From positions 124,001 through 188,000 of the forward strand of contig NZ_RZHF01000004.1 of the NCBI RefSeq assembly GCF_003990185.1: DNA of 64,000 bases, read 5' to 3'. Below the pieces are notes generated by a model, which worked only from the letters and a program-made list of their open reading frames with translations, had not been told where the DNA came from and did not search any database. The stretch comes from Vreelandella nanhaiensis (GTDB lineage: Bacteria; Pseudomonadota; Gammaproteobacteria; Pseudomonadales; Halomonadaceae). Both the position numbers and the translations under genes were made by a program. Below are positions 33,030-42,934 of the stretch, piece after piece; the first letter of the stretch is position 1; each line of letters starts with the position of its first letter.

Positions 33030-34313
33030 ATGACACTCCTTATGAGCTTGGTTGGCATGGTCACCCTTGTGGTCATCGCCCTGATCTTTTCTTATGACCG
33101 CAAGTCAATTCGCCTGCGCACGGTGCTCGGTGCCTTTGCCATTCAGGCAGGCATCGGTGCTTTTGTACTCTATGTGCCTTTTGGCCAGGCTGTCTTAGAA
33201 ACCATTTCGGCAGGGGTAAGCCAGGTACTGGTTTATGCCAACGACGGTATCGGTTTCCTGTTTGGTGGCCTGGCAGACGTTGATAACATCGGCTTCGTGT
33301 TTGCGATTAAGGTTCTGCCGGTCATCATCTTCTTCTCTTCATTGATTGCCGTGCTTTATTACCTGGGCATCATGCAATGGGTCATCCGGATTCTGGGCGG
33401 TGCCCTGCAAAAGGCGCTGGGCACTTCGCGTACCGAATCGCTTTCCGCGACGGCAAACATCTTTGTGGGTCAAACCGAAGCGCCGCTGGTGGTGCGTCCG
33501 TTTATCGCCCGCATGACGCCTTCCCAGCTGTTTGCGGTGATGTGTGGTGGTCTTGCTTCGGTGGCAGGCTCAGTGCTGGCAGGCTATGCCGCGCTGGGCA
33601 TCCCGATGGAGTATCTGGTCGCGGCTTCCTTCATGGCGGCCCCGGGCGGCTTGTTATTCGCCAAGCTGATTATGCCAGAAACTCAGGACGCTACCGATAG
33701 CGACAGCATCTCCAAGGTCGATGAAGAGCTTCAGGAGCAGGAAGACAGACCTACCAATGTGCTGGACGCGGCGGCCTCCGGCGCGACCTCTGGTCTGATG
33801 CTGGCGGCCAACGTAGGCGCCATGCTGTTGGCCTTTATCGGTTTGATTGCCCTGATCAACGGTATTTTGGGCGGTGTGGGCGGCTGGTTCGGGTTTGAGT
33901 CTTTAAGCCTTGAAATGATTCTGGGCTGGCTGTTTGCACCGCTCGCCTTCATGCTTGGCGTGCCCTGGGCGGAAGCGACACTTGCCGGTTCCTTTATCGG
34001 CCAGAAGCTGGTGGTTAACGAGTTTGTCGCGTTTATTAACCTGGCACCCTACATTGATGGGGAACAGGTAGTCGCCGCGACGGGTCAGTTAATGACGCCT
34101 CATACCATGGCCATCTTGTCATTTGCCCTGTGTGGCTTTGCCAACCTGTCCTCGATCGCCATTTTGTTGGGCGGTTTGGGCAGCATTGCACCCACGCGTC
34201 GCGCTGAAATAGCCCGCTTTGGGGTAAAAGCCGTATTGGCCGGTACATTGTCCAATTTAATGTCCGCCTCGATTGCCGGCTTTTTCATCGCGTTAAGCAG
34301 CGTTACCAGTTAA
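33030..34313 (+). CDS. nupC: NupC-type concentrative nucleoside transporter
   Basis: Cation-coupled nucleoside importer of the CNT family, 427 residues, with about nine helices plus re-entrant segments. Conserved signatures include VFGF-like [33 protein letters not shown] (the QTEAP nucleoside-binding motif), [15 protein letters not shown] and [11 protein letters not shown]. An AAAGGA ribosome site precedes the ATG. It follows the tsx-like channel and precedes a terminator-like hairpin before deoC. Confidence 0.94.
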   Translation: MTLLMSLVGMVTLVVIALIFSYDRKSIRLRTVLGAFAIQAGIGAFVLYVPFGQAVLETISAGVSQVLVYANDGIGFLFGGLADVDNIGFVFAIKVLPVIIFFSSLIAVLYYLGIMQWVIRILGGALQKALGTSRTESLSATANIFVGQTEAPLVVRPFIARMTPSQLFAVMCGGLASVAGSVLAGYAALGIPMEYLVAASFMAAPGGLLFAKLIMPETQDATDSDSISKVDEELQEQEDRPTNVLDAAASGATSGLMLAANVGAMLLAFIGLIALINGILGGVGGWFGFESLSLEMILGWLFAPLAFMLGVPWAEATLAGSFIGQKLVVNEFVAFINLAPYIDGEQVVAATGQLMTPHTMAILSFALCGFANLSSIAILLGGLGSIAPTRRAEIARFGVKAVLAGTLSNLMSASIAGFFIALSSVTS

Positions 34314-34326
34314 CGCTACCTAACGT

Positions 34327-34370
34327 CCCGGGCACTGTGCGGCTTTGCGCAGTGCCCGTTTATATTTTTT
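34327..34370 (+). terminator. Intra-operon terminator/attenuator between nupC and deoC
   Basis: CGGGCACTGTGC pairs with GCGCAGTGCCCG (12 pairs, one G-T) around GGCTTT, followed by TTTATATTTTTT. It is a textbook rho-independent terminator but lies inside the operon, 17 bases before deoC. It should cut most transcripts after the transporter genes, or be regulated. Confidence 0.82.
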
Positions 34371-34386
34371 GATTTGCGAGAACTTC

Positions 34387-35178
34387 ATGACCGCCTCTAC
34401 TTCGATTGAACTTAACCAGGCTGCCCGCCAGGCGCTGTCCCTGATGGATTTAACCAGCCTGAACGATAGCGATACCGACGCGACCATTGAAGCACTTTGC
34501 CAGCAGCTTAAAACGCCTTACGGCAACCCGGCGGCAGTTTGTGTTTACCCGCAGTTTATTGTGACCGCCCAGCGCGCATTGACCGCCCACAAACTCAACG
34601 ACGTGGTACGCATCGCCTCGGTGACCAACTTCCCGAACGGCGGCGACGACATCATGGCGGCTGCCCGGGAAACCCGTGAAGCCGTAGCCTCTGGCGCCAA
34701 CGAAGTGGACGTGGTTTTTCCTTATCGCGCATTGATGGCAGGCGATGAGGAAACCGGCCGCGAGCTGGTGGAAATGAGCAAGGCCGCCTGCGGCGGTCAG
34801 GCGCTGTTGAAAGTGATTATCGAATCTGGCGAGCTTAAAGAGCCTGCGCTCATCAAGCGGGCCAGCGAACTTGCCATCGAAGGTGGTGCTGACTTTATCA
34901 AAACGTCCACTGGCAAGGTGGCCACCAATGCCACACTGGAAGCCGCCGAGATCATGCTTAACGTGATCAAAGCCAGCGGCAAGGATGTGGGCTTCAAGGC
35001 TGCAGGCGGTGTTCGCACCGTAGAAGAGGCCGCCCAATACCTGGCGCTGGCGAGCAAGATCATGGGGAGCGCCTGGGTAACGCCTGCGCATTTTCGGTTT
35101 GGCGCCTCAAGCCTGCTGACCAACTTATTGAACACACTGGGCGGCGTGGATAGCGCGGCAGCCGAAGGAGGCTACTAA
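34387..35178 (+). CDS. deoC: Deoxyribose-phosphate aldolase DeoC
   Basis: Splits 2-deoxyribose-5-phosphate to glyceraldehyde-3-phosphate and acetaldehyde. The 263-residue TIM barrel matches the E. coli class. The Schiff-base Lys is in [11 protein letters not shown], a second Lys is in [10 protein letters not shown], and KAAGGVRT is the phosphate-binding strand. I start at MTASTSIEL; the upstream extension lies in the terminator hairpin. It is followed 2 bases later by deoA. Confidence 0.96.
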   Translation: MTASTSIELNQAARQALSLMDLTSLNDSDTDATIEALCQQLKTPYGNPAAVCVYPQFIVTAQRALTAHKLNDVVRIASVTNFPNGGDDIMAAARETREAVASGANEVDVVFPYRALMAGDEETGRELVEMSKAACGGQALLKVIIESGELKEPALIKRASELAIEGGADFIKTSTGKVATNATLEAAEIMLNVIKASGKDVGFKAAGGVRTVEEAAQYLALASKIMGSAWVTPAHFRFGASSLLTNLLNTLGGVDSAAAEGGY

Positions 35179-35179
35179 T

Positions 35180-36511
35180 ATGATGCTCCCGCAAGAACTG
35201 ATTCGTTTAAAGCGTGACGGTAACCCGCTGGCAGCGGCAGATATCAAAACGTTCATTCAAGGCATTGCCGATGACCGTATCAGTGACGCTCAGATTGGCG
35301 CCTTCACCATGTCGGTATTTCTTAACGGCATGAGCCGCGAGGAAGTAGTGGCACTGACCACAGCCACGCGTGATTCAGGTCATGTCATGCAGTGGGATTC
35401 GCTCAACCTGCCAGGACCGGTTGTGGATAAACACTCCACCGGGGGCGTGGGTGATCTGGTGTCTCTGGTACTCGGCCCCTGGGTTGCTGCCTGTGGCGCG
35501 TTTGTACCCATGATTTCAGGCCGTGGCCTTGGCCACACCGGCGGCACGCTGGATAAGCTTGAGTCGATCCCCGGCTACAACCCCTACCCCGCTCCCGAAC
35601 GCTTTGGTGACGTGGTGAAATCCACGGGCGTGGCGATCATCGGCCAGACCGGCAACCTGGCACCGGCAGATAAACGCATTTACGGCGTACGCGACGTGAC
35701 GGCTACGGTGGAATCCATTCCGCTGATTACTGCGTCTATTCTGGGTAAAAAGCTCGCTTCCGGCCTTGATGCACTGGTGATGGATGTCAAAGTCGGCAGC
35801 GGCGCGTTTATGCCCACGCCGGAAAAATCCCACGAGCTTGCCAAAAGCATCGCGTCTGTTGCCACACAGGCCGGTACGCCGACTACAGCGCTGCTCACCG
35901 ACATGAGCCAACCGCTGGCCCCGTGCGCGGGCAACGCGATTGAAATTGTTGAAACCCTGGAGCTGCTCCGCGGCGAACGCCCCAACAGCCGCGTCATGCA
36001 AGTCACGCGTGAGCTGGCTGTGGAAATGTTGATGGCCGGTAAACTGGCCACCAGCCGCGAAGACGCTTTAAGCCAGCTGGAAAAAGCCCTGACTTCCGGT
36101 GCGGCTGCAGAAGTGTTCGCGCGCATGGTGCGCGAGCTGGGCGGGCCGGGCGACATTATGGAACGCTCTGACAGTTACCTTGCCAAGGCCAATGTGGTCA
36201 AACCCGTGTATGCCGAACAGTCAGGCGCAGTGCTGCGCATTGATACCCGTGCGGTCGGCATGAGCGTGGTGGAACTGGGCGGCGGACGCCTGCGTAACGA
36301 TGCCGATATCGACCACAGCGTTGGCTTTAGTGCGATTGTCGAGCTGGGTACCCAGGTCGATAACCAGCAGCCACTTGCTTATGTGCATGCCCGCAGTGAA
36401 GAGGCGGCAGAGCGTGCGGCCCAGCAGCTACGCGCGGCCATGACGATTGGAGAAGGTGAAGCGAGCATCGATGCACTGCTCCAGGAAACCTATCGCGGTG
36501 AAGAGCTTTAA
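35180..36511 (+). CDS. deoA: Thymidine phosphorylase DeoA
   Basis: Phosphorolyses thymidine or deoxyuridine to the base and deoxyribose-1-phosphate. The 443-residue protein has KHSTGGVGD (phosphate loop), SGRGLGHTGGTLDKLESIPGY (thymidine phosphorylase signature) and ALVMDVKVGSGAFM. AAGGAGG precedes the ATG. Third enzyme step partner in the operon, feeding deoB. Confidence 0.97.
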   Translation: MMLPQELIRLKRDGNPLAAADIKTFIQGIADDRISDAQIGAFTMSVFLNGMSREEVVALTTATRDSGHVMQWDSLNLPGPVVDKHSTGGVGDLVSLVLGPWVAACGAFVPMISGRGLGHTGGTLDKLESIPGYNPYPAPERFGDVVKSTGVAIIGQTGNLAPADKRIYGVRDVTATVESIPLITASILGKKLASGLDALVMDVKVGSGAFMPTPEKSHELAKSIASVATQAGTPTTALLTDMSQPLAPCAGNAIEIVETLELLRGERPNSRVMQVTRELAVEMLMAGKLATSREDALSQLEKALTSGAAAEVFARMVRELGGPGDIMERSDSYLAKANVVKPVYAEQSGAVLRIDTRAVGMSVVELGGGRLRNDADIDHSVGFSAIVELGTQVDNQQPLAYVHARSEEAAERAAQQLRAAMTIGEGEASIDALLQETYRGEEL

Positions 36512-36539
36512 ACAGCACCGACTTAAGAGGTGATACGCA

Positions 36540-37784
36540 ATGAAACGTGCAATTGTGCTGGTACTCGACTCCTTCGGCATTGGCAGTGCTGCCGATGCCG
36601 CTGACTTTGGCGATGCAGGCTCGGATACCCTGGGCCATATCGCCGCCGCCTGCGCGCGTGGCGAAGCGGATACGACTGAACGCTCAGGCCCTTTAAAGCT
36701 GCCTAACATGGCCAAACTTGGCCTGTTTCACGCCCACCGGGATAGCACCGGCACAGTTGCCGAAGGCGTTGCCCTGCCCGAGGTGCTGGAAGGCGCCTAC
36801 GCGCACGCCCAGGAAATTTCCAGCGGTAAGGACACGCCTTCGGGCCACTGGGAAATTGCTGGCGTGCCCGTGCGTTTTGATTGGGGCTACTTCAGCGACA
36901 AGACTGAAAGCTTCCCCGTTGAGCTGCTGGACAAGATTGTTCAGGAAGCGGATCTGCCCGGCGTTATCGGCAATTGCCACGCTTCGGGCACCGACATCAT
37001 CGCCCGCCTGGGTGATGAGCATGTGCGAACAGGTAAGCCGATTGTGTATACCTCGGCAGACTCGGTCTTCCAGATTGCCGCTCACGAAGAGCATTTTGGG
37101 TTAGATCGCCTTTACGCCCTGTGTGAAACTGTGCGCGAGCTGCTGGAGCCTTACAATATTGGCCGGGTTATCGCTCGTCCGTTTATGGGTGAAGACAGCA
37201 CGAGTTTTGCGCGTACCGGTAACCGTCGCGACTACAGCATTGAGCCGCCCTCGCCCACCGTGCTGCAAAAGCTTCAAGAAGCCGGCGGTGAGGTCGTATC
37301 GATTGGCAAGATTGCCGATATCTACGCTCACTGCGGCATTACCCACAAGGTGAAAGCCAGCGGCCACGATGCACTGATGGACGCGACCCTGGGTGAAGTT
37401 GCCCGCACCGCTGTTGAAACCAGCGACCGCCCGACCATGATCATGACCAACTTTGTCGATTTCGACTCGATCTATGGCCATCGTCGCGACGTGCCGGGCT
37501 ATGCGGCAGCCCTTGAGCATTTTGACGCTCGCCTGCCGGAGCTGCTGGCCGCCTTGAACAACGGCGATCTGCTGATTCTGACCGCCGACCATGGCTGCGA
37601 TCCAAGCTGGGAAGGTACCGAGCACACCCGCGAGTACGTTCCCGTGATGGTCAGCGGTGCCGGGTTTACGCCGGGCCCCTTGGGGGCGCGCGACACCTTT
37701 GCCGACATTGGCCAGACACTGGCGGACTACTTCTCCCTTCCAGCCATGGCCGATGGCAAGAGCTTTTTATCTTACGCAGCCTAA
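36540..37784 (+). CDS. deoB: Phosphopentomutase DeoB
   Basis: Moves phosphate from C1 to C5 of (deoxy)ribose, linking the phosphorylases to DeoC. The alkaline-phosphatase superfamily protein has 414 residues. The N-terminal metal Asp is in [10 protein letters not shown], the phosphorylated Thr in [12 protein letters not shown] and metal ligands in [18 protein letters not shown]. Length is slightly above the 407 of E. coli. Confidence 0.97.
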   Translation: MKRAIVLVLDSFGIGSAADAADFGDAGSDTLGHIAAACARGEADTTERSGPLKLPNMAKLGLFHAHRDSTGTVAEGVALPEVLEGAYAHAQEISSGKDTPSGHWEIAGVPVRFDWGYFSDKTESFPVELLDKIVQEADLPGVIGNCHASGTDIIARLGDEHVRTGKPIVYTSADSVFQIAAHEEHFGLDRLYALCETVRELLEPYNIGRVIARPFMGEDSTSFARTGNRRDYSIEPPSPTVLQKLQEAGGEVVSIGKIADIYAHCGITHKVKASGHDALMDATLGEVARTAVETSDRPTMIMTNFVDFDSIYGHRRDVPGYAAALEHFDARLPELLAALNNGDLLILTADHGCDPSWEGTEHTREYVPVMVSGAGFTPGPLGARDTFADIGQTLADYFSLPAMADGKSFLSYAA

Positions 37785-37816
37785 TGGCGTCGCTTATCTA
37801 TTAAAGAGGAAGACAT

Positions 37817-38542
37817 ATGGCCACTCCGCATATCAGCGCTGAACAGGGTGATTTTGCCGATACGGTGTTAATGCCCGGCGACCCGCTGCGCGCGAAATAT
37901 ATTGCTGAGACTTACCTTGACGATGTACGTCAGGTGAACGACGTGCGCGGCATGCTGGGCTATACCGGCACCTATAAAGGCCGCCGCATTTCAGTGATGG
38001 GCCACGGCATGGGCATTCCGTCGGTATCGATTTATGCCAAGGAACTGATTACCGATTACGGCGTGAAGTCGATCATTCGCGTAGGCTCCTGCGGGGCGGT
38101 ACGCGATGACGTCAACGTCCGCGACGTGGTCATCGGTATGGGCGCGTGCACCGACTCCAAGGTCAACCGCATGCGCTTTAACGACCACGACTTTGCCGCG
38201 ATTGCGGATTTTGAGCTGACCAGCCACGCCGTGGCCGCTGCCAAGGCGCAGAACGTACCGGTGAAAGTGGGCAATATTTTCTCGGCCGACCTGTTCTACA
38301 ACCCACAAACCGATATGGCCGAGCTGATGAAGCGCTACGGCATTGTGGGTGTCGAGATGGAAGCCGCCGGCCTTTACGGAGTTGCTGCCGAGTTCGGCGC
38401 CCGAGCCCTGACTATCTGTACTGTATCGGATCATATTTTAAAAGGTGAAGCGCTCTCCAGCGCCGATCGCCAAACTACCTTTAACGATATGATGGTAATC
38501 GCGCTGGATACCGTACTGCGTGACGATGCCGCCAACGCCTAA
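37817..38542 (+). CDS. deoD: Purine nucleoside phosphorylase DeoD
   Basis: Phosphorolyses purine (deoxy)nucleosides. The hexameric NP-II type protein has 241 residues. Signatures are [32 protein letters not shown] (phosphate/nucleoside site), [17 protein letters not shown] and VSDHILKGE with the catalytic Asp. AAAGAGGAAG lies before the ATG. It is followed by cdd. Confidence 0.97.
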   Translation: MATPHISAEQGDFADTVLMPGDPLRAKYIAETYLDDVRQVNDVRGMLGYTGTYKGRRISVMGHGMGIPSVSIYAKELITDYGVKSIIRVGSCGAVRDDVNVRDVVIGMGACTDSKVNRMRFNDHDFAAIADFELTSHAVAAAKAQNVPVKVGNIFSADLFYNPQTDMAELMKRYGIVGVEMEAAGLYGVAAEFGARALTICTVSDHILKGEALSSADRQTTFNDMMVIALDTVLRDDAANA

Positions 38543-38566
38543 GTGGGTCAAACCGAGGAATCACTT

Positions 38567-38974
38567 ATGAGCCAAGCAGATCCTGCTCTGGTCAAAACGC
38601 TGCTTGATGCATTGAACAATGCCTACGTCCCTTACTCCGACCACCCGGTGGCGGCTGTCATGGAATGCCCGGATGGCCAGCAGTTTGCGGGCGCTAACGT
38701 CGAAGTTGCCCACTACAAGGGGCTTTGTGCAGAAGCGTCGGCGATTAGCGCGATGATAACCGCCGGCCAACGCGAACTTGCCAAGGTGTATGTGATGGGA
38801 CCAGGCGAGCACCTGTGCACGCCCTGTGGCGATTGCCGACAGCGCATTCGCGAATTTGCCACTCCCAATACGCATATCTCGGTTATCTCCCGCCAGGGAG
38901 AGGTACTAAAAACGTACACCATGGAAACGCTGCTACCGGACGCCTTTGGCCCCGAGCAGTTGCCTCAACGCTAG
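38567..38974 (+). CDS. cdd: Cytidine deaminase Cdd (tetrameric type)
   Basis: Deaminates (deoxy)cytidine to (deoxy)uridine, feeding DeoA. The 135-residue short form has the zinc site in CAEASAI (Cys and catalytic Glu) and PCGDCRQRI (two Cys). The usual NVE(N) substrate motif reads NVEVAHYKG. I start at MSQADPAL, with GAGG 8 bases before. Last gene of the deo operon, followed by a terminator. Confidence 0.92.
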   Translation: MSQADPALVKTLLDALNNAYVPYSDHPVAAVMECPDGQQFAGANVEVAHYKGLCAEASAISAMITAGQRELAKVYVMGPGEHLCTPCGDCRQRIREFATPNTHISVISRQGEVLKTYTMETLLPDAFGPEQLPQR

Positions 38975-39023
38975 GCCCCTTCATTACCGCGGTTATTGCC
39001 GCATCAGGCTGGTTGTCACGTAT

Positions 39024-39052
39024 GCCGCCGTCTCCATGACGGCGGTTTTTTA
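39024..39052 (+). terminator. Terminator of the deo operon
   Basis: CCGCCGT pairs with ACGGCGG around CTCCATG, followed by TTTTTTATT. It lies 50 bases after cdd. Confidence 0.88.
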
Positions 39053-39161
39053 TTGCCTCATGAACCTCATTGGCTGCACTGGCCTCGTCTAACAATTCCT
39101 CGTACTCTGTAAGGCACTTTATCTCGCGTGATTTGTACGCCTACTCATCAAGGAGAACGCC

Positions 39162-40286
39162 ATGGCGGCCCTACTGCCCAATGTCGACCCCACCGGCCTG
39201 CTCGAATACTCGGTCGTGTACACTGATCGTTCGCTCAACCATATGTCGCAGCAGTTCCAACAAGTAATGCGCGATATTTCGGCCACGCTCAAAGAGGTCT
39301 ATAACGCCCACTCGACGGCTATCGTTCCTGGTAGCGGCACCTTTGGCATGGAAGCGGTCGCACGCCAGTTTGCTTTGGATCAGAAAACGCTGGTTATCCG
39401 TAACGGCTGGTTTAGCTACCGCTGGACCCAGATTATCGAGATGGGCCGTTTGACCGACCAGCACACGGTACTCAAGGCCCGCCGCGTAAATGCCGATGAT
39501 CCACAGTCGCCGTTTGTGCCCGTACCTGCTGAAGAAGTCGCCGAGCGTATTCGCCAAGAGAAGCCCGCCGTGGTATTCGCCCCGCAGGTGGAAACCTCTG
39601 CCGGTTTACTTTTGCCCGATGACTATATACGCACCGTGGCCCAAGCCACTCGCGACGCAGGCGGCCTGTTTGTGCTGGACGCCATTGCCGCTGGCACCCT
39701 GTGGGTGGATATGCAGGATCTGGGCATCGATGTGGTGGTTAGCGCTCCACAAAAAGGCTGGAGCGGCTCACCCTGCTGCGCCATGGTCATGCTTTCTGAA
39801 CGTGCTACACAGCGTCTGGATGACACGCAAAGCAACAGCTTTTCCTGCGATTTAGGCAAATGGCACGCGATCATGCAGGCCTATGAAAACGGCGGTCATG
39901 CTTACCACGCCACCATGCCCACCGACGCCCTGCGCCAGCTGCGCGATATCATGCAGGAAACCCGTGAGTACGGCTTTGCCAAGGTAAAAGACGAGCAGCG
40001 GACCATTGGCCAGGAAGTACGCGCCATGCTCGAACGCCATGGTTATATCAGCGTGGCAGGCGAGGGCTTTGAGGCGCCGGGTGTTGTAGTAAGTTACACC
40101 GATGATGCAGGTCTTGTGGGCAAGTTTGCCCAGGCGGGCGTTCAGGTCGCAGGCGGCGTGCCGCTGATGTGTGATGAAGGTGATAACTTCCAGACCTTCC
40201 GGATTGGCCTGTTTGGCCTGGACAAGCTCCACGAAACACAGCGCAGCGTGGATAACCTGGAACAGGCGATCAATTCGCTAGGCTAA
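39162..40286 (+). CDS. Class V aminotransferase (alanine/serine-glyoxylate or -pyruvate type)
   Basis: PLP enzyme of the class V aminotransferase family, 374 residues. The PLP Lys is in VVVSAPQKGWSGSPCCAMV, the cofactor Asp in GLFVLDAIAAGTLWVDM, the glycine-rich cofactor loop in VPGSGTFGMEAVARQF and the C-terminal substrate Arg region in FQTFRIGLFGLD. AAGGAG is close before the ATG. It is transcribed after the deo terminator, so from its own promoter. The amino donor and acceptor cannot be read from the sequence. Confidence 0.88.
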   Translation: MAALLPNVDPTGLLEYSVVYTDRSLNHMSQQFQQVMRDISATLKEVYNAHSTAIVPGSGTFGMEAVARQFALDQKTLVIRNGWFSYRWTQIIEMGRLTDQHTVLKARRVNADDPQSPFVPVPAEEVAERIRQEKPAVVFAPQVETSAGLLLPDDYIRTVAQATRDAGGLFVLDAIAAGTLWVDMQDLGIDVVVSAPQKGWSGSPCCAMVMLSERATQRLDDTQSNSFSCDLGKWHAIMQAYENGGHAYHATMPTDALRQLRDIMQETREYGFAKVKDEQRTIGQEVRAMLERHGYISVAGEGFEAPGVVVSYTDDAGLVGKFAQAGVQVAGGVPLMCDEGDNFQTFRIGLFGLDKLHETQRSVDNLEQAINSLG

Positions 40287-40325
40287 CCACTCCAGACAGC
40301 CACGCCCGTTATCCGCGCCGCCAAC

Positions 40326-40378
40326 CCGGCGATCAACCGTCTGCTGCGGTATCCGAGTGGTAGTCGGTTGATTGCTGG
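40326..40378. terminator. 14-bp inverted repeat between convergent genes
   Basis: CCGGCGATCAACCG (40326) pairs with CGGTTGATTGCTGG (40365) using two G-U pairs, around a 25-base loop. It ends 2 bases from the stop of the minus-strand gene. No T tract, so termination is only suggested by position. Confidence 0.4.
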
Positions 40379-40379
40379 C

Positions 40380-41816
40380 TTACGAGGTGGCATCTGGTGC
40401 TATTTCTGATGCTGCTCTGTTATCCGCGACCTTTTCCACATCCACAATACCCGAGCGGCTAACCACCACTTTCCAACGCGCCAGGTAAGGGGTGTCTTCA
40501 CTCCCCGTCTCACGCACCACCAAGTTGAACAGATGGCGTCGCTCCACGCTTTCGCGCACCGCCTGACCATCCTTTAACCGATAGATATGGTGCTTCTCTT
40601 TACTCATCAGGCGGGTCAACATCATAAGATCAATATGCAGCGTTTCCCGGGTATGTTCATAGCCGCTTAGAAATCGGGTAGGCGACATGCGCGAGCTGGA
40701 ACGGTAGTGCAGCACCATCTCTTCACGCTGGGCCACCGTGCGCCGACGCATCTGCTGAATATCCTTATCTAACGCGGCATAGCGCTTGTAATCAAACCAC
40801 TCAAGCTGACGCCCCACCAGGGTATTGCTGGTCGGGTCGACATACTGGCGCCTCCACTTGGGCCTGCCCCGACGCAATAACCGCCAAAGCGTATTGCGCA
40901 AATCGTCCTTGAACACCTCGCGCATGGCGTAGAGTAGCGCCATAGCCAGTACAAACAGCGCCGTAATGTCGCCCACCACCTCGCGCACGCGCAGCACGCC
41001 CAAAGTGACACACGCCATCACCACGGCCGTGGCGAGCGCCTTGACCGCTTTTTGCTCGCCGCTACCCAACTCCAATGATTCCTGCTTGAGGGTAATCGGA
41101 TATTCAATCAGCCGTCGCAACAAACGCATCTTGTTGGACATGCGGGTCGGGTCAGCCATCACGCGTTCGGCGTTGTACTGCTGCTCGCGCCGATATTCGC
41201 TTTCATGCTCACAGACACTGATAAAACGACGCTTGATATCGCTAAATTCGCCGCCCCGTGGCATATGCGCCACCAGGGCTAGCAACTGCTGTTCAGTAAA
41301 CCAGGAAAGGTAGTTATCAATATTGGCAAAGTACTTATACAGGCGCTCATCGGAAGGCTGGTGGCGACGCAGTTTCTTTAGAATGTTTTCGCTTAGATCC
41401 TGCATTTCATTTAACTGTTCGCAAAGTACCTGGCTACTTTCCTTGACATCGTCCGACTCATTTTGCCGCTCACTACGCAACTTACGCTCGCCAGCCAAGA
41501 GTTCCTGGGTCGTCCGCTCCATGGCCACCACATACTGGTAGGCGTAAAGACTCAGGCTCAAGCGATAGGACTCGCTGCCCAGCTGGTTTCGACTAACCAG
41601 CCGGCTATGCACCAGCGGTAGATGATAGGCATCACTGGAGTAAGTTCGCGAGACGTTAATAGAGGCGTGATAAAATGCCTCTTCGGAAATGACATGGGTG
41701 TTCAAGCCAAGCTCTGCGGGCATGAAGAGATAGACATCAAGCCGGTGGGATGTCTCCTCTTTAAGCCGCCGGGTAAGGCGCAGATGGAAGCTGTTTTTGC
41801 GCTCAACGCTGATCAC
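40380..41816 (-). CDS. Large uncharacterised protein with a central membrane hairpin
   Basis: I do not recognise a named family. The 478-residue protein has a mixed N-terminal domain (RLDVYLFMPAELGLNTHVI), a basic/helical middle (ENILKKLRRHQPSDERLYKYFANIDNYLSWF), two adjacent transmembrane helices (ALATAVVMACVTLGVLRVREVV and ALFVLAMALLYAMREVF) and a cytoplasmic Arg-rich C-terminal half. The GTG start has AGGAG 9 bases before. It is divergent from the J-domain gene at 41953, sharing about 135 bases of promoter. A membrane-anchored partner of the chaperone genes is possible but unproven. Confidence 0.65.
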   Translation of the reverse strand: MISVERKNSFHLRLTRRLKEETSHRLDVYLFMPAELGLNTHVISEEAFYHASINVSRTYSSDAYHLPLVHSRLVSRNQLGSESYRLSLSLYAYQYVVAMERTTQELLAGERKLRSERQNESDDVKESSQVLCEQLNEMQDLSENILKKLRRHQPSDERLYKYFANIDNYLSWFTEQQLLALVAHMPRGGEFSDIKRRFISVCEHESEYRREQQYNAERVMADPTRMSNKMRLLRRLIEYPITLKQESLELGSGEQKAVKALATAVVMACVTLGVLRVREVVGDITALFVLAMALLYAMREVFKDDLRNTLWRLLRRGRPKWRRQYVDPTSNTLVGRQLEWFDYKRYAALDKDIQQMRRRTVAQREEMVLHYRSSSRMSPTRFLSGYEHTRETLHIDLMMLTRLMSKEKHHIYRLKDGQAVRESVERRHLFNLVVRETGSEDTPYLARWKVVVSRSGIVDVEKVADNRAASEIAPDATS

Positions 41817-41952
41817 CTGCTCAATCTCCTGCTTTATTGCCTATCGCGATGATATACCATGGCATTAATTATAATGGTGAGCCATCTTGCGCGGTTATAG
41901 TGCACGGTCATGCTACACGATTGATTCACCTCTTTGCCTTTGGAGCCAGGGA

Positions 41953-42915
41953 ATGTCCATTGCCCGTTTTTCACCCTTTGAGCTGTTGTTGCTAAAAAGC
42001 CGCAGCCAAGTGGATACGGCAAAGCTGCTGCTGTTGGCCTGGGTATTGGTTCATCGCCAGCATGTTTCAGAAGGTCAGCGGCGACGCCGACTGGCCCAGG
42101 TTTCCGTGCACTTTCGCCATGGCCACGAACTGGCACCCATCATACACATTGCTCAGCAGCAAGACCTGAAAGCGATCCAGCTTGCCGCAGAAGTGCTTCG
42201 TAAGGAGTGTTCTAAAGAGCATAGCCTTGGTGTGATGCATCAAGCTATTACAGTTGCAACGGACAGTGGCGAGCTATCATTGGCGAATCACTATATCCTG
42301 CGTTTCCTGGCGGATTTGCTCAACGTTGAACCCCTCACGCTCAACACCCTGTTTCAAGAGCTAACGGGAAGCCCCCTGGCTACGCCAGAGGACCCTAGCC
42401 GCGATGCGTACTGGCGAATACATGACGCCGATTACTATGCCCAGAAAGCGCGCGAGGCCGAAGCCGCCCAGCAGCAAGCTCGCGAAGCTCAGGAAAAAGC
42501 CGAGCGGCAGGAAAAAAAACGCCAGCAGGAAGAGGCTGAACGCGCGCATTCTAAAGCCCAGGCCGAGGCCGAACGTGAAAGAAACCGTCAGCAAGAGCAT
42601 GCCCGACGCCAAGAGCAGCGTGAGCACAAAAAACGCCAGCAGCGAGAATCGCAGCAAGAGGGCGCAAAGCAAAGAAGCTCCTATCAGCGCGCCTCATCAC
42701 CGCCACCGCCTGATCGCACAGCCCGTGCCCTGGCCGTATTAGGTTTAATGCCGGGCGCAAGTCAGGTGGAAGTGCGCAAGGCTTATCGGCGCATGGCACA
42801 ATTGCACCACCCGGACCGCTTCTATACCGAAAGCGAGCATCAGATTGCTCTCGCCTCGGCACGTTTTCAGCGCATCAAAAGCGCCTATGATTATTTAATG
42901 CACACCTACCGATAA
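41953..42915 (+). CDS. J-domain co-chaperone with TerB-like N-terminus
   Basis: DnaK co-chaperone of the DjlA-like class, without a membrane anchor. The 320 residues comprise an N-terminal helical TerB/DjlA-like domain (about 1-130), a highly charged Glu/Gln/Arg/Lys/Ala coiled-coil linker (about 145-235) and a C-terminal J domain (ALAVLGLMPGASQVEVRKAYRRMAQLHHPDRFY) with the intact HPD that stimulates DnaK. I start at MSIARFSP, with GGAG 7 bases before. A degenerate J-like gene follows 19 bases later. Confidence 0.85.
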   Translation: MSIARFSPFELLLLKSRSQVDTAKLLLLAWVLVHRQHVSEGQRRRRLAQVSVHFRHGHELAPIIHIAQQQDLKAIQLAAEVLRKECSKEHSLGVMHQAITVATDSGELSLANHYILRFLADLLNVEPLTLNTLFQELTGSPLATPEDPSRDAYWRIHDADYYAQKAREAEAAQQQAREAQEKAERQEKKRQQEEAERAHSKAQAEAERERNRQQEHARRQEQREHKKRQQRESQQEGAKQRSSYQRASSPPPPDRTARALAVLGLMPGASQVEVRKAYRRMAQLHHPDRFYTESEHQIALASARFQRIKSAYDYLMHTYR

Positions 42916-42934
42916 TAACCGGCCTACTTCTCTT

